From Isoetes taiwanensis (Eukaryota > Streptophyta > Lycopodiopsida > Isoetales > Isoetaceae), in assembly GCA_021234155.1 (NCBI GenBank), contig JAJEKV010000072.1:3602407-3666406 (forward strand): a DNA stretch of 64,000 nucleotides. Reading direction: 5' to 3'. The position numbers were made by a program, and so were the translations under genes. Below the pieces are notes generated by a model that saw nothing but the letters and a program-made list of their open reading frames with translations, did not search any database and was not told the origin of the DNA. This document shows positions 25,493 to 37,789 of this stretch, one piece after another (the first letter of the stretch is position 1; each line of letters opens with the position of its first letter).

Positions 25493-26390
25493 CTTGAATT
25501 CTTTGGAAGTTTATTTAGCATTGTAGCTCGGGGGCATATTATTATAAGAATAAGCTATGAAATATCGTATAAAAATTCCATAACATGTGGCGAGATATTA
25601 ATGTAAAGTAATCTACATTACTTGGTATTGGAGAAAACACCATTTCATTGTGAAGCCACATTGCGATTTCAGGGAAAGAAGTTTAAACTTGACTCATTTT
25701 TGATACATACTTAACATATGGTTTATTTTATCTATTGGCAAATACCCAAATATCTGAAACAAATAATGCTGCTACGAGATAATACATATTAATAAAGCGG
25801 GTCGACATTCCATCACGAACTTCATAAAGCAGCAACAAACATACGTAGGGAATATTTGATACATACAATGTGCATATTCGTATGAATTTCTAACTTCCTT
25901 GCATGTTGCTGCGGTTTTGGTTAGGGGATCTGGGCGTTTTGCACGTTTGCTAACGGAAGCGATAAAGGCTAGGTATTACATTATGAAATTCATTTTGCTT
26001 GAGTTACGTTGGAAGGTCAGTATATCTACGTTTCTAGCGTATGCGTGGGTTGTTGGTAGCCATTCAAAGTTGTCTGTTCTCTGCGGTCTTGGGTGTGACA
26101 ACAAACTCTATAAACCTTTTATTGCTCCACTAATTTAAGCTGGCACGAATCGTCGCGGTTTCCCGCGAGAAAATTGTGAAGAATCCATGCAAGATTTAGT
26201 TAGAGCCATGGCATTGCCAATATTGGCAGGGGTTCAAATCTATCCGCATAAAAATTTTGGGCGGTGCATAGAATAACAATGAACGGTACACAAAAATGGA
26301 GTAGCACAAGTTTATATTTTTCTTCACGCTTTGCTTTTGCCAAGCAAATGCCATAAGCAAATGTAAGTTACACTTTGAGAAGTCCTGTAT
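25493..26390. other. Intergenic, no gene seen
   Basis: AT-rich, with no domain-bearing open frame. The run before 26390 leads into the minisatellite. Confidence 0.5.
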
Positions 26391-26399
26391 ACGCATTAA

Positions 26400-27060
26400 G
26401 TGGTGATTCCATCTGAAAGAATCTACATTTGTGATTCCAGGAAGTCGCATGGTTTGATTCCATGCGGTAGGAATAGCAATGTTGTGATTAAATGCGGCGA
26501 GATGCGTGGTGGTGATTCCATCTCGCAGATGAACGTTGATGATGATTCCATCGTGAGAATAGCATGGTTGTGATTAGTCTGTTGAACTGCGATTATTGAT
26601 TACGTCTACCGGAATAAATAATGCGGTTGTGATTATGCGGTGGAATACATGGCCGATGATTCCATCTCGAGAATAAACGTGATTCCATCACGAGGAATGG
26701 CAAAGTTGTGATTCGGTGATTCCTTCAGAAGAATGCTGATTCTACGGGGGAGAGCCTCTATTATTCGCGGTGATTCCACGGAGGAATATTATCGCGGTGA
26801 TTCCCACGGGGAAGAATATTATGGTATCACGGGAAGGTTACGGGGAGAATATTACGGTATCGCGGTGGTGATTCCACCCAGCGAGGATCAATTCCATGTG
26901 ATTAGTGGAGTGTAGAATAAAAGGTTGGTGATTCCATCAGTGGTATTTCATGAGCGTGATTCCGTAGGAAGGCATAAGATGGAGCATGGGAATGCGGATA
27001 GCGGTGAGGGAGATGCGGATAACGAAGGCGAGAGGTTAGTGATTCAGCAGGAGAAATGCT
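26400..27060. repeat. GTGATTCCA minisatellite array, main locus
   Basis: About a dozen copies of GTGATTCC(A) are spread over 660 bases, usually followed within 10-20 bases by GAGGAATA or GAGAATA and then ATGGTTGTGATTA or GCGGTGG. The underlying unit appears to be about 28-35 bases and is much diverged, with internal higher-order variation (the 26750-26880 part is built on ATTCCACGG-GAATATTA words). Short open frames through it (26733-26915) reflect the repeat. The related words at 18.25-18.72 kb show a shared family. Confidence 0.75.
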
Positions 27061-27069
27061 CATAGCGAT

Positions 27070-30000
27070 GATCTAACAGTAGAATGGCACACCTCCAACA
27101 CTCAACATGATGCCTGAAAGATTGAAGGTCACACTTTCCACAGAACATTCCAGAACCCGAATAGGGACAAAAATAAGTGAGAATAAAAAAATACCATGAT
27201 TATTTCATGCGGGGTTTACATCCCCGATGAAACGAAATTTGAGCTCACGATGTAAATCTCAAGTTCATTAGAAATTATTAATTCATGCCATTAACTCATG
27301 CCTTCATCACTTGACATTGGTTTCATGGCACAGCCCAAAGCCATTAAATATAGATGTGACACTTCTGCATTATGTTGCATTACGTTGGTTGACCCTCTCT
27401 CTCTGGCAGAAAATGCCTTATTTGGCGGACCAACCCTATTCTAGAAGCTATATCATTACATTAAAATATTTTATATTATTCTTACGTCATTGGCGAGGTA
27501 GTTTGACTACAGCATAGCAAAAAGCATTCTTGGCATGCATGTTGACCTGCCAAGACTATCTTTATATAGGTGGGAATATTTGTAGGAGGAACAAAGGGTT
27601 CAGGTAGTATTTTAACCATTAGCGCCTTGGAGTTTAGCCAAAAGTATACTTCCTTATTATCACGATAAATCATATTATTCTATTCTATTCTATTATGCAT
27701 GCAAGAATTACTTTCTAGATTATGCTATGTTTGTCGAGTATTACACGGTAAATGGTAAGTTATTAGTGCTCCGAATCATAGAATACAAATGTGGTATCTA
27801 TGGTATCATCTTTATTACCTTGTCTCTGGAATATGGCTTGCTTGTTCCTGCATCAACAAGCTAGCATCTCAAATGCCTGATCATAAAAAAGCGCTGTAGC
27901 AGATTGATAGCATCTCAACTAGACCCTTAATCCCCAGCTAAAAAGCCAGTGCTTTTGATTCACCAAGTACATATGAAAACTCTCACCCGCTTGATAAATC
28001 AAAATCTGCTAGGCCATGTATAATGCTTTACACTAATAAAGGCGTTCAGGTGTGAGTTACTTATAATGTGAAGCAGATATTTTACATTACGTAGTAGGAC
28101 TTCTTTCGATGGGTAAAAGCAAACAACTAGCATAGCTTTTAATTTAGAATTAATAATGACAAAGCAGATTTATTTGTTTTAACAAGGGATTAACAAATAT
28201 TATCTAACCGACAAGCGGAAAAGATATAACAAAGCAAAAACTAGCCACATCATTGTAAAGACTAAGAGTTCTTAGTGACTTGGTGCACTATTCATAATTT
28301 GTTTATTTGTCTTTTAAATTCGAAAACACTTTTGAATTACTTCTAACTTTAGAATGCTTCTTGGTATGTATTATGTTCAAACATGAGCGGGCGTGCAACA
28401 GCGAGGAAAACTTAAACATATCAATAGGTTCATGATTTTCACAATTAACAATTATTGACGTGTAAAACAGAACCCTGAGTGAATTGCATTTTGGGGAAGA
28501 AAGCGAATACGCTGGGTGGCCGAGATGGAATCTAACCATTGGTCTGTATGAATGACTAATTGTGAGGTATTTATGTAAAATGTGATGCGCGATGCCCATA
28601 AATGTACTGCCAATGGGTATGAAGTATATGAGGAGAGAAAAGACATATCATTGAAACTACTAACTCTATGGTAGGTATCATGGAAATGCGTCACCGAATT
28701 TGGAATACGGAAACTGAACAAATAGACATGGAGCGACTTACTTGCCGGGCTTTTTCAACATGAGCTTCCGCGGTTAGTTCCAGCGGAAAAGCATCGATAT
28801 CCAGCAGGAAAAGTTACAGCAGGAATTTTATAATAGCGAACAAAAGGTCCGCGGACGCTTACGCCCGATCAAGCAAACCTCGGTATTCCCAAGAAACTTT
28901 GGAGCTACATCAATTTGAATAAATTTGAACATAAAATATGCTTACTCACGGAAGTCGAGATATATTTATCTTCTTGTGTCTTATCCAATGGTTATCCCAA
29001 GTCCTTTGCAACATCACGCGAAGCCTACATGACGTGCATTTCAAGTTTAGTAAAGAAATGCAAAATCTTTGAGATCCACAAGTATGGAGGACTCATCTGT
29101 ATCGTTGATACACATTCTTTGGCGGCTTTGACACATGAAGCGAAAGCTTGTAATCGCACTCTTTTCAAGCGCAGTCGATGCTTTCACGAGAAGTCGTGAT
29201 CAAATTCGCCTTAGCCACTATGAGGCATCCGTATGCGTCGATTAGGCCGAACCATGAGTCGAGAATATCGCAAGTAAAGGATTGCTTGAGCGAGAGGGTG
29301 AAAATAATTTTCTTTAGCTCAGCAACAAAGGGATGTAAAGTTGTTCATCGATTTAGAAGTGAAAGGCATTATTGTACACTGCTTTTCCAAATTCATAAAG
29401 CCAATAGTATATTTTGAAACTTGTCGTCACGGTCAATACTGTTGAGTTGTGATTATATGTGTCGAGATTGATTTTGGAACTTGGACATGCATTGTGTGTG
29501 CAATGATATCCTTGGCCACCTCATGTACTACATTTTAAGATATTTTTTATCAAATTATCGCCAAAAGACCTTAAGGCTGCTAAACTCTGAGAAGAGAAAC
29601 AAAAGAGATAAATAACTCATAAAAACTTTATATTGTAAAACCTGAAGTGGATGCTAGCAATATCAAGATACCTTAGATGTGCCATCAAAATTGTGGTCCT
29701 CGATGTGGAGACCAAATAGAAGATTATATGCTTACGTGTTTTAGGATTAGCATAAAATGCAAGCTTGTGCAATCTCTAACAGAAGGCGGCCCCGCTATTC
29801 GCATCGCGCGCCCATTGTGCGATTGCACGGAAGTAAGTGCAAGAGCATAAAATTCGAGGCAAACGCAACATCAAAAGGAGCCTTGATTGCACCAAATGTG
29901 TCGCTGCGTACGGCAATGGCAATTGTTGGAAGCAGCGGCATCACCTTCTCTCTCTGATCGGGAAGCCAGGCGGGAATCCATTACTAATTAACTTCTTAAA

Positions 30001-31760
30001 AATGCGTATGGAAACGTTCCATATGCATAACAAAAGTAGACCTTATAAAATACTTATATCTGATACTCTGAATATTTGTGATGTTAGCTGACACTTTCAG
30101 TGAGGTGTTAAAGATATTACAGGTGCCTGGTTTGAACATGGTGTATGACAGGGTCGATAGGCATTTTCCAAATAGAATTTTTTTTGTAGAGTTATCATGC
30201 CTCTCATGCATTGGAAATTCTGCAAATCCCAAGTCTTTGTCACATCGGTAAAATGGTTTATATCATGCTCTCAAACCTTAGCATTAACATGCTCGACTAG
30301 CAAATTTTAAAGCTTACAAATATAAGAATGAGTGCAGCAGAGGAATGGAAACCTTGATAGAAATTTCGAACTTTGATATATTCCCCTTTGTTATAAATGG
30401 GGTTTGAACACTTTTCTTCGTGCAAGAGCTCATGAATAAAATTGACAAAATTCCTTAGAACTCTCCATGCACACGCATGAGACCGTGAAACTGAATTTCG
30501 TGAAGGACATCAGGATCAAAACTACCCTGAGTCACAAATAAATCCTGTTTTCCGAATTGGCTCACCTTTAGCGGAAAACATGCCCTATTCGTCCATTCGC
30601 AGGATGGGCCAAAATCTGCTCGAGAATTTGCAGCGGTTGCATTATAGGTTATCGGTTGGTACCAGCTGATAAAGCGTGGGTGGGCGGGGTTGCAGATTCT
30701 GACCTCAGGCGCCGCCAGGATATGCCACAAAAGCCATATAAACAGGGTTTGTCCCCTAAAGACAGCAAAAAGATCTATGGCTTCCATCGAGCGTAATGCA
30801 ACTTCGTGCGCCGCGTAAACTGGCATTTAATACATCGGCGAAGGTTCGCCGGAACCTGCGAACTGAGCGGGTTATTTATGATGCGGATTTACCTCTCATT
30901 ACGGCGGTTACCTCTCGTTCAGGCCATCTACCCCGTTCGGGCTTTCACCGGTCGAAGTTTTACCAGATTCCAGGCGAATGCAACCGGTTGCATCCGCGTT
31001 AAGGCCGGTTCTTGCCGGTCAAGGGAGGAATCCCTTTGGCGTCCGGCGAGGATTCCTCCACAGAATCAGCACTTCACCGATACTCTCTCTAAACAATTGA
31101 GCTCAAATCAGCCACAAAGAAGAGCTTGAATAGTCTTTGACTTAATAATCTTGTCTTGGCCAATGATGTTGACCGAAGAGAACCGTTGTGGGATTATCTA
31201 CTTACGAGAGACATTTTTAGGCTATTTATATACATTTTGTGGAGTTCTGCTGATTACTAATCTAAAGTATATTTTAAGTTGAAGACATGTCATGCACTGG
31301 ATACAGGCGTGCCATTGGTCAGCAAAGATTCTGTGTCATTAAAGCACTGCAAAAAGTGTCCTTTTCGTGTCTGTCCCAAAACACAAACGGTCTCAACCCA
31401 AACCCACTTTCAAATTCAAACCATGTCCTTCCTCCCAATGCTTTCTAATTTTTCTTTAATTACGATCTCAGAAGAGCTGTTTGTTTCGCCTTTCGGAAAT
31501 GGGGGATCATTCAACCAAACGGTCTCTAATACTCAAGCTTTGTCGTTTATTTCTGAAGATCATAATGGCTATATTTCCTCACCTTTTTGTTCGTTTCTCT
31601 TGCAGAGAAGAAGCTTCTTGTCTGCTCGTAATTTCCCCAATACATTATGCATATGGGCCAGAAATATGTCGGGTCTAACCATTAGACCTTTATGTTGATG
31701 TGCTGGATATAGACATGTTTTGCTGATTTTCAAAATCAGAACATTAGGTAATAGAAGAAG
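27070..31760. other. Intergenic, no supportable gene
   Basis: Contains a short TATTC microsatellite at 27673-27694. There are several open frames of 80-140 codons (28303-28721 minus, 30455-30826 minus, 30806-31129 plus, 31279-31698 plus), none with a recognisable domain. The 30.5-31.1 kb part is GC-richer and open on both strands. It may be the old promoter side of the receptor-kinase pseudogene or a separate decayed exon, but I cannot decide. Confidence 0.4.
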
Positions 31761-31762
31761 AA

Positions 31763-34505
31763 ATGGCTGCCTGGAAGAAACTTTTGTGCCTCCTTTTGAC
31801 GATCCATAGCATTAAAAATAGCTTCGTCCATTCCTTATCTCCAGATGGTAAGCTCTCTGCACAGTGCCTATGATGCTCTGTTTCTAAAAGCAGTTTTTTT
31901 ATAACCTATGATCTATGGTTGCATGCAGGTAAAGCATTGCTAGACTTCAAGCAATGTCTCAAGGACACTACTGGTGCACTTTCAAACTGGAAAAGATGGG
32001 ATGAAGATCCATGTCTATGGACCGGAGTAGAGTGTGACTCTGAAAGGCGTGTTGTTATCTTGTAAGCACTATAGTGCTTAACTCTTATTAAGTAAACGAT
32101 TACTACTACTAACGAACTGTATATCACAGAAACCTACCACATTTGCAACTCATAGGCAAGATCTCGCCTTCCATAGGGCAGCTGGATAAACTGAGAAGAA
32201 TGTATGGCAGCTCAACTTAAATTTGATTTACTCAGCATAAATTAAATCTAATTATGTTCTCGACCTTCACCTGCAGTGGACTGCATAGCAACAATTTCTT
32301 TAAAATATATACAGAGGTTGCAAGCTACAAAATTAAGATCTCTCTGTGAAGTTGCGGAGCACAATCCAGTAAAACATTTGAGATGGTTAATTGAATTTGG
32401 GAACATTGGTTGCCTTGCGTGAGAATGATGGCGTTATCCCTCCAAGTGGCCAAGCAGCAATCACAAGATCATGTGAGTCTAATAACATTTCAAACACATT
32501 CTTCATGAAAGATATGTTAAGTGACCAGAACTTTCACCGTATGCAGGGACCTATCTAGCAATTCTCTCACAGGTTCGATACCACCTTCCCTTGGCAACCT
32601 AACGAACCTTGCTTCTGATGACGTATACGTATTGTGCATTCGTCATCCGTTTCGAAGCTTCCTTCATTATGTACAAATGTATCTAAAACTCTCTAAAATT
32701 GTCATTCCATCTCATGGGCGCTCTGGACAATTCTCAAGCAAAGCTCAGCAAGTATCTGTTGCACCCAATGTTTTCATAAAGGTGCTTCTGCTGGCTAATG
32801 ACTACTTCCATCACATTGAAAATACTGCAGGTTTGGAGGAATTTGGTTGTCACGGTAGTCAAGTGAATCAGACTTGTATGTTCCGAAACCTAGCCCTGCT
32901 CCTCGAATCAATTTGCTCAGACAGGTAGAAAGCCCTATAGGGAAAGCAGTTACTGTGATCATATATGATAAAGTATACTCCAAGTGTAAGTCTTGGTGAT
33001 CCATATCGCCATACATGCTATTTTGTATGTTCTTGCCAATAAATTTAAGATTTTGCATTTGATACAAATATTGAACTGGCAATAACAGATTCAAGGAAAG
33101 GAAAAATTGCTGCTCAAATGGACTGCCCCGGGTGCCTTGGTACTAATGGTGCCTCTCTATCAGTGACCTTTGCTTGTTTCTGGGCTTTTCTGCTCTACAG
33201 GTTCGTGGAAATCCGTAGGGGATAGACTGGTCTGAGGGTTAACAATCTGAGAAATAATCAGCTTTTTCTGTTCCCAAAACATGCTAAAATTGAGAATCTT
33301 ATTTGAACCTGCGGATTCTAATTGATTTATTCGGAGACATACCATTTTCAGCAGCAGATATTTTAAGGAAGATTAAAATGCTTATTAGCAGTGATATCAT
33401 AGGATCTGGTGGTTGTACAGTGTGCAATTGGTAATGGATGAAAAGAGCATATTTGCCGTTAAAGATAGGAAAAAACGGTTCTGTATCAATAGACTTCGAG
33501 AGAGAAGAACTTGAAAGTCTTAGGTATCAAGCATGGAATCTGAAGGTCAACCCTAAGGGGTGTGCCAATTCAGCTTGGTGAAGTTACTGATTTATGACTA
33601 CCTACCATCACGAGGAAGTTTGGATTAACTGCTTCAAAGTAGTCAGGATGAAAGAAATAGCTTCACTTATGTGCATGAATAAAGCTAAACAAATATTGTA
33701 AACTCTGATAGACAATGCTGTACATTATGTTGCTTAATAGTTCTTCTAGTACCTGAAGTAAAATCTTTTAATATGATACTCGTTGTTAAGCAGATTCAGG
33801 AATCAGGAAGCATTATAAGTTGGCCTTTAGGCTTAAGAAGGGCTGCTGTGGAACTGCCAAGAGGATTGTCTTATTTACATCATGAATACAATCAGGAATC
33901 CTTGTAGGGACATTAAATTCAGGCAAACGCCTCCTTGACATGAATCTAGAGCCAAGGGTGTCAGACTTTTGGACTAGCCAAGTGTGTGGAGGGAGAATGA
34001 ATCTCATGTGACCATTGTTGCTGGAACATTTGGCTATCTGGCTCCCAGGTATGTGTCATAATTTATTGACTCAATCGTATATTTCCAACTACTGCAATGC
34101 TAACATAGAGGATACAGAATATGTAACATGGAGAGCAACAGAAAAAAGTGATGTATATAGCTATGGAGTTGTTCTGCTAGAGCTGCTGGGTGGAAGGAGA
34201 CCAACAGACCACGTGTTTTGTTGAAAAGTTACTCAATATAATCAGGATAGGTATGTCTGTGATTCTAATTCTGTGTTTGGTTTAGGTTTACAGCAGTGCA
34301 CTGGTGGGAAAGCTTTGTAGGCCTACAGAGGAGCCTGATAAGTGAGAGAAAATATACACATTGTGACTCTAAATGTTGCCTCTTCACCCAGAGTATGGAG
34401 CCAGTCCTTCCAAGTTGCAACAATGTGTGGTGCAAGTACAGATGATCGACCCTATGCTTTTATGGCTATAGTTGTGAAGATGCTTCAAACTGAGACTTAC
34501 ACCTT
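31763..34505 (+). pseudogene. FEI-like LRR receptor kinase, pseudogene
   Basis: Related proteins are plasma-membrane LRR receptor kinases; Arabidopsis FEI1/FEI2 act in cell-wall synthesis. Exon 1 (31763-31847) encodes a signal peptide ending SLSPDG. Exon 2 (31929-32061) gives the LRR N-terminal domain with DPCLWTGVECD. Exon 3 (32130-32201) is exactly 72 bases, the normal size of one LRR exon in this family. Decayed LRRs follow at about 32277 and 32547-32619. Kinase pieces are the ATP-site lysine segment (MDEKSIFAVK, about 33436-33465), IYDYLPS (about 33588), an HRD/DIK remnant (about 33910), a DFG loop broken by an extra T (about 33963), GTFGYLAP (about 34024-34047), [15 protein letters not shown] (34145-34189) and the C-lobe at 34389-34505. 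The repeated frameshifts and stops, the lost LRRs and the absence of an evident transmembrane segment rule out a working receptor. Confidence 0.85.
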
Positions 34506-34509
34506 GGTA

Positions 34510-36819
34510 AAGTGATTTCTATGACTCCTTTCAGACTGAACAAATTAGATGGTATATGCCACTGTTTTTAGCTTTCTCCTTTCCCCGAACTGATACAAAT
34601 TTTATTCTTGCACTTTTTAAGTTAAAGATGTTGGGTATTATGGTAATGATTGGTGAGCATGAAGCAATTTTCCTCAATCCATTTCCACTATTTCTGCCAA
34701 TGTTCTATTTTTCTTCCTTTCTTTGGGAAATTCCTCAAGTTTAAAATATTCCAAAATACCCCTCCAAATAAGAGCATTTTGTAATAGGCTTTATAAAAGT
34801 CCCCCACCCTTAAAAGTTGCTTCAATGCATTGGAATCGGAGTTGAATTTTACAGTTATGTTCATTTGAGTTGTTTTTTATAACACCTTTAGAACACTATA
34901 ACTTGAAGCTTCCAAACACATTTTTAGATGATTCTAATCGGTAACCTAATAGGTCTCTCTTTGTACCTTTATGTGGGGCACTTTATTTGATCTTTATCAC
35001 AAATGTTGTCGCCATTTGATCCGTGACATACCCTCGCTTCTGGGTATTCTTGGAATATTTCTCGAACTTGAGGGGTATATTTGAATTTTTCCCCTTCTTT
35101 CATTTTGTATTTTAAGCCGTCGCAGGCAAGTCCCTTCTGATTAGTACAATTATGAATGGAAGGCCAAGATTGGTGGAAAAAGTATTTCAATGTTCCTCTT
35201 GTTCATTATTTGTGCAAGGAGAAAATCATTTTCTTACATTCTTCATAGATAGCAAAGTCAATTAGTTCTCCTTTGCGATGATGGTCATCGTCTTTAAACG
35301 AAATGCAAAATAACTACGAAATTTTGAGTAGAGGTCATGTTGTGAAATTCCAAGAGAGCAGCCTGCATTCTTATAAACATTTAACATATTCTGGACCTAC
35401 CTCATATGTTGCTTTACTATTAGTGCTTCATCCATTTACTAATCTCATTGACATCCAACATCACCAAAATTATTATAGAAAAAAAATGCTAGCATGGGTC
35501 AAATTAAAGCGTGAATATAACAAAAAAAATGCACATGTCAGATTGTAATCTGAATATTGATGTTTTCTTTGGTGAATTGTAATTCTTGTCACACACTTAT
35601 CAACCATCCCTCTAGGATGCCATAGATTGACTTAAATACAATGCTTTATTTGAAAATGATGTTGTGGAGTCAAAGTTCAGATTGAAAGTCATATAATGAT
35701 ATTTGAAAAGCATTATTGTATCCTTTCCACCGTTCCAGATTTTTGGATACATTGCTAATGTAGTCCATGATACGACATAGTATTTCAGGTATTGTGTCCA
35801 AACTGCACAGAAATCAAGCTCTTAGTTCTATACCTGTCCAATGTCGTCGCTACATGGTTGTTGGATAGAATAATCTGCACCTATTTTCCAACTACACAAG
35901 GGAGGTAACAAAACGTTATCCTAAAACCTGCCTATTGCCAATAACAACTAAAGACTTCACAAGCCATCCATCTACTTCCAAATCCCACTCTAAACAAGGT
36001 ATTTTCTCGATGTGCCCATCACTTATATGTAACTCTGTAAGGTGGCGGGTGGTTTCACTCAGTGGACAATTTTCCATTGAGTTTTCAATCCCCCATTTAT
36101 AATTATAGTTTCTTCTGATTAATAAAGTTTCACGTCCTTAAAAAAAATGGAACTAGGACATTCTTACGGTAGAGAAGTTACGAAAAAAGGCACAAACAAG
36201 AATGTCATTAATGGTAACACAATTTATCCACATGTTGTACTAATATAAAATGCACTCAACAAAACCAAGCATATCATCAACCAATCTCAAAAATGCTAAT
36301 ATCATTTGTATTCAACATGTACCCCATTAAACTAAAATGAGCCAACACTAGAATACGAATGTAGGGAGACATGTACCGTCAAAACATTGTGTTGATCTGA
36401 TAATATTCAGTATTAATGTATGTCCATGCTTACAGCAAGTACACTCTCAATGTGTAACACCAAGTATGCAAATATAATGACACAGCATTAAAGACTAGAA
36501 TTTGTCTTATTTATCTTGGTGAGGAAGAATATATTGAAAATAATTGTGGAGTATTTTTGTGCTATTCTGAACCATATGCACCTCCAAATCTATTGACTCC
36601 CCATATTTGAGGCATGTTGTAAAGCTGTCAATCTTGACCTTACCAAGCGAAATGGCAGGTTGATCATACTCCAAAAGAAAGAAAACAAACATTGACATAA
36701 ACTTCCCCGTTTTTTGTTTCGTATTTGGAATGCAATGGTGCTGGCAAGACTCGGCCAGGTATAGTGGGTATGGGAATCCGTGATATTTTAGGGCTTTGGA
36801 GGAGCTTCTTGCCATTTAG
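34510..36819. other. Intergenic, no gene seen
   Basis: AT-rich. The phrase AGAGCATTTTGTAATAGGCT at about 34770 belongs to the loose GGGCATTTTxxxAATTT repeat theme also seen near 14.5 and 38 kb. No coding sequence is supportable. Confidence 0.45.
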
Positions 36820-37146
36820 ATGTTCTCACAGGCGGAAAGAATATTTTATTACACAGAAACGCTTTATTCTTTTTCCGGCATTATCCTCGGCCTCCCCGTG
36901 GCCGCAATGGTGGCAATCAAGTATCGCATTTTGACGCCATCGAGTATACGGCCGTCGTGGAAGAAATTCACTGGCTATCGCCGCTTCATGCTCTATCATG
37001 ATGCCATCCGCCGTTCCCGCTTGTCGGAGTTAGAAGCCGATGCCCAAGTAGAGGAGCAGAGGTATGGCTGCATGAAGGCATGGCAGAAGCCCACGATGCT
37101 ATGGCTGCTCTGTGGTGGTTTGTGGTTTATGGCTATGGTGGCTTAG
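36820..37146 (+). CDS. Possible small membrane protein or exon, unrecognised
   Basis: A 108-codon frame with coding-like, GC-rich third positions stands out from its AT-rich surroundings. It has one hydrophobic segment at about residues 17-37 (FSGIILGLPVAAMVAIKYRI), then a basic/acidic stretch with RFMLYHDAIRRSRLSELEAD, then a second hydrophobic end. The ATG follows TTTAG, so it could equally be an internal exon with an acceptor at 36819. I do not recognise the family and see no companion exon, so it may be a fragment of a moved or decayed gene. Confidence 0.35.
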   Translation: MFSQAERIFYYTETLYSFSGIILGLPVAAMVAIKYRILTPSSIRPSWKKFTGYRRFMLYHDAIRRSRLSELEADAQVEEQRYGCMKAWQKPTMLWLLCGGLWFMAMVA

Positions 37147-37610
37147 GTATGGCTTAATTTGTGGCTATGGCGGCCGCCGCTGCTCGCTTGACAGATAAGG
37201 CGGAGTAGTAAAGCCGTTTCCATGGTTTTGTGGGCTGTTATAGGGTGCATGCACGCCTAAATGGATCTCGCCGATTCGCCTCGATTTCGCCTTTAACCGG
37301 GATTTGGGGTTTCTTGTCCTGGATTTGGGATTTCTTAGCCCGAGCAGAAAGCATAGCAACAGAGCGCAGCGTAAGGGCAGCGGGCTACGGCGCGAGAGAG
37401 AGAGCAGGGAGGCTATAAGTGGATATGCATGGTCTGTAAATGGCAAGGCATTAGACCTTTTGTGGAAATGGTACCATTTCTTCCAAAGATGTCACGATAT
37501 GGCATCATACCTGTGATATGCCCGTGATCCACGCAAGGTGGATTTAACCTCACAAACCCAACCCATAATACTTGGAATAAACATAAAATCAGTAAATTGT
37601 GTCCATTGCG
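37147..37610. other. GC-rich flank, no gene seen
   Basis: A G/C-rich stretch with short imperfect duplications (GGGATTTGGGGTTTCTTG against GGATTTGGGATTTCTTAG near 37300-37340). It might be untranslated sequence of the preceding frame. Nothing further is supportable. Confidence 0.4.
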
Positions 37611-37785
37611 GTTGTGGTCTAGTGGTAAGGCTTTGAGTTGAGGTGATCCTCATCACGGTTCAAAACCCACTGGCTACCATTAGGTGAGGTGAGGGATATG
37701 CCTTCAAACAAAAAAAATAAATAAATAAAAAATCAGCAAGTCCCACCAACCATATGCCTTCAAACAAAAAAAATAAATAATAGGG
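37611..37785 (+). mobile_element. tRNA-derived SINE, copy 1
   Basis: The head carries an RNA polymerase III A box, TGGTCTAGTGG (37615-37625), and a B box, GGTTCAAAACC (37657-37667), at tRNA-like spacing. The tail has AAGTCCCACCAACC followed by TGCCTTCAAAC and A-rich AAATAAATA runs. The last part (TGCCTTCAAACAAAAAAAAT) occurs twice, so the tail is internally duplicated. A second copy with the same B box and tail words lies on the minus strand at about 61.1-61.24 kb, which shows that this is a dispersed family. It is non-coding and would depend on a LINE for movement. Confidence 0.75.
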
Positions 37786-37789
37786 GTCG

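Noticed and set aside
26212-26242. GGGGTTCAAATCTATCC resembling a tRNA T arm
   Set aside because: No matching acceptor, D arm or anticodon arm at tRNA spacing.
26400-27060. Possible CRISPR-like array
   Set aside because: The repeats are diverged, spacing is irregular and spacers share sequence with repeats. The setting is plant nuclear DNA. It is a minisatellite.
31279-31698. 139-codon plus-strand frame just upstream of the receptor-kinase pseudogene
   Set aside because: No signal peptide, domain or splice link to the pseudogene. A second frame overlaps it, so coding is not supported.
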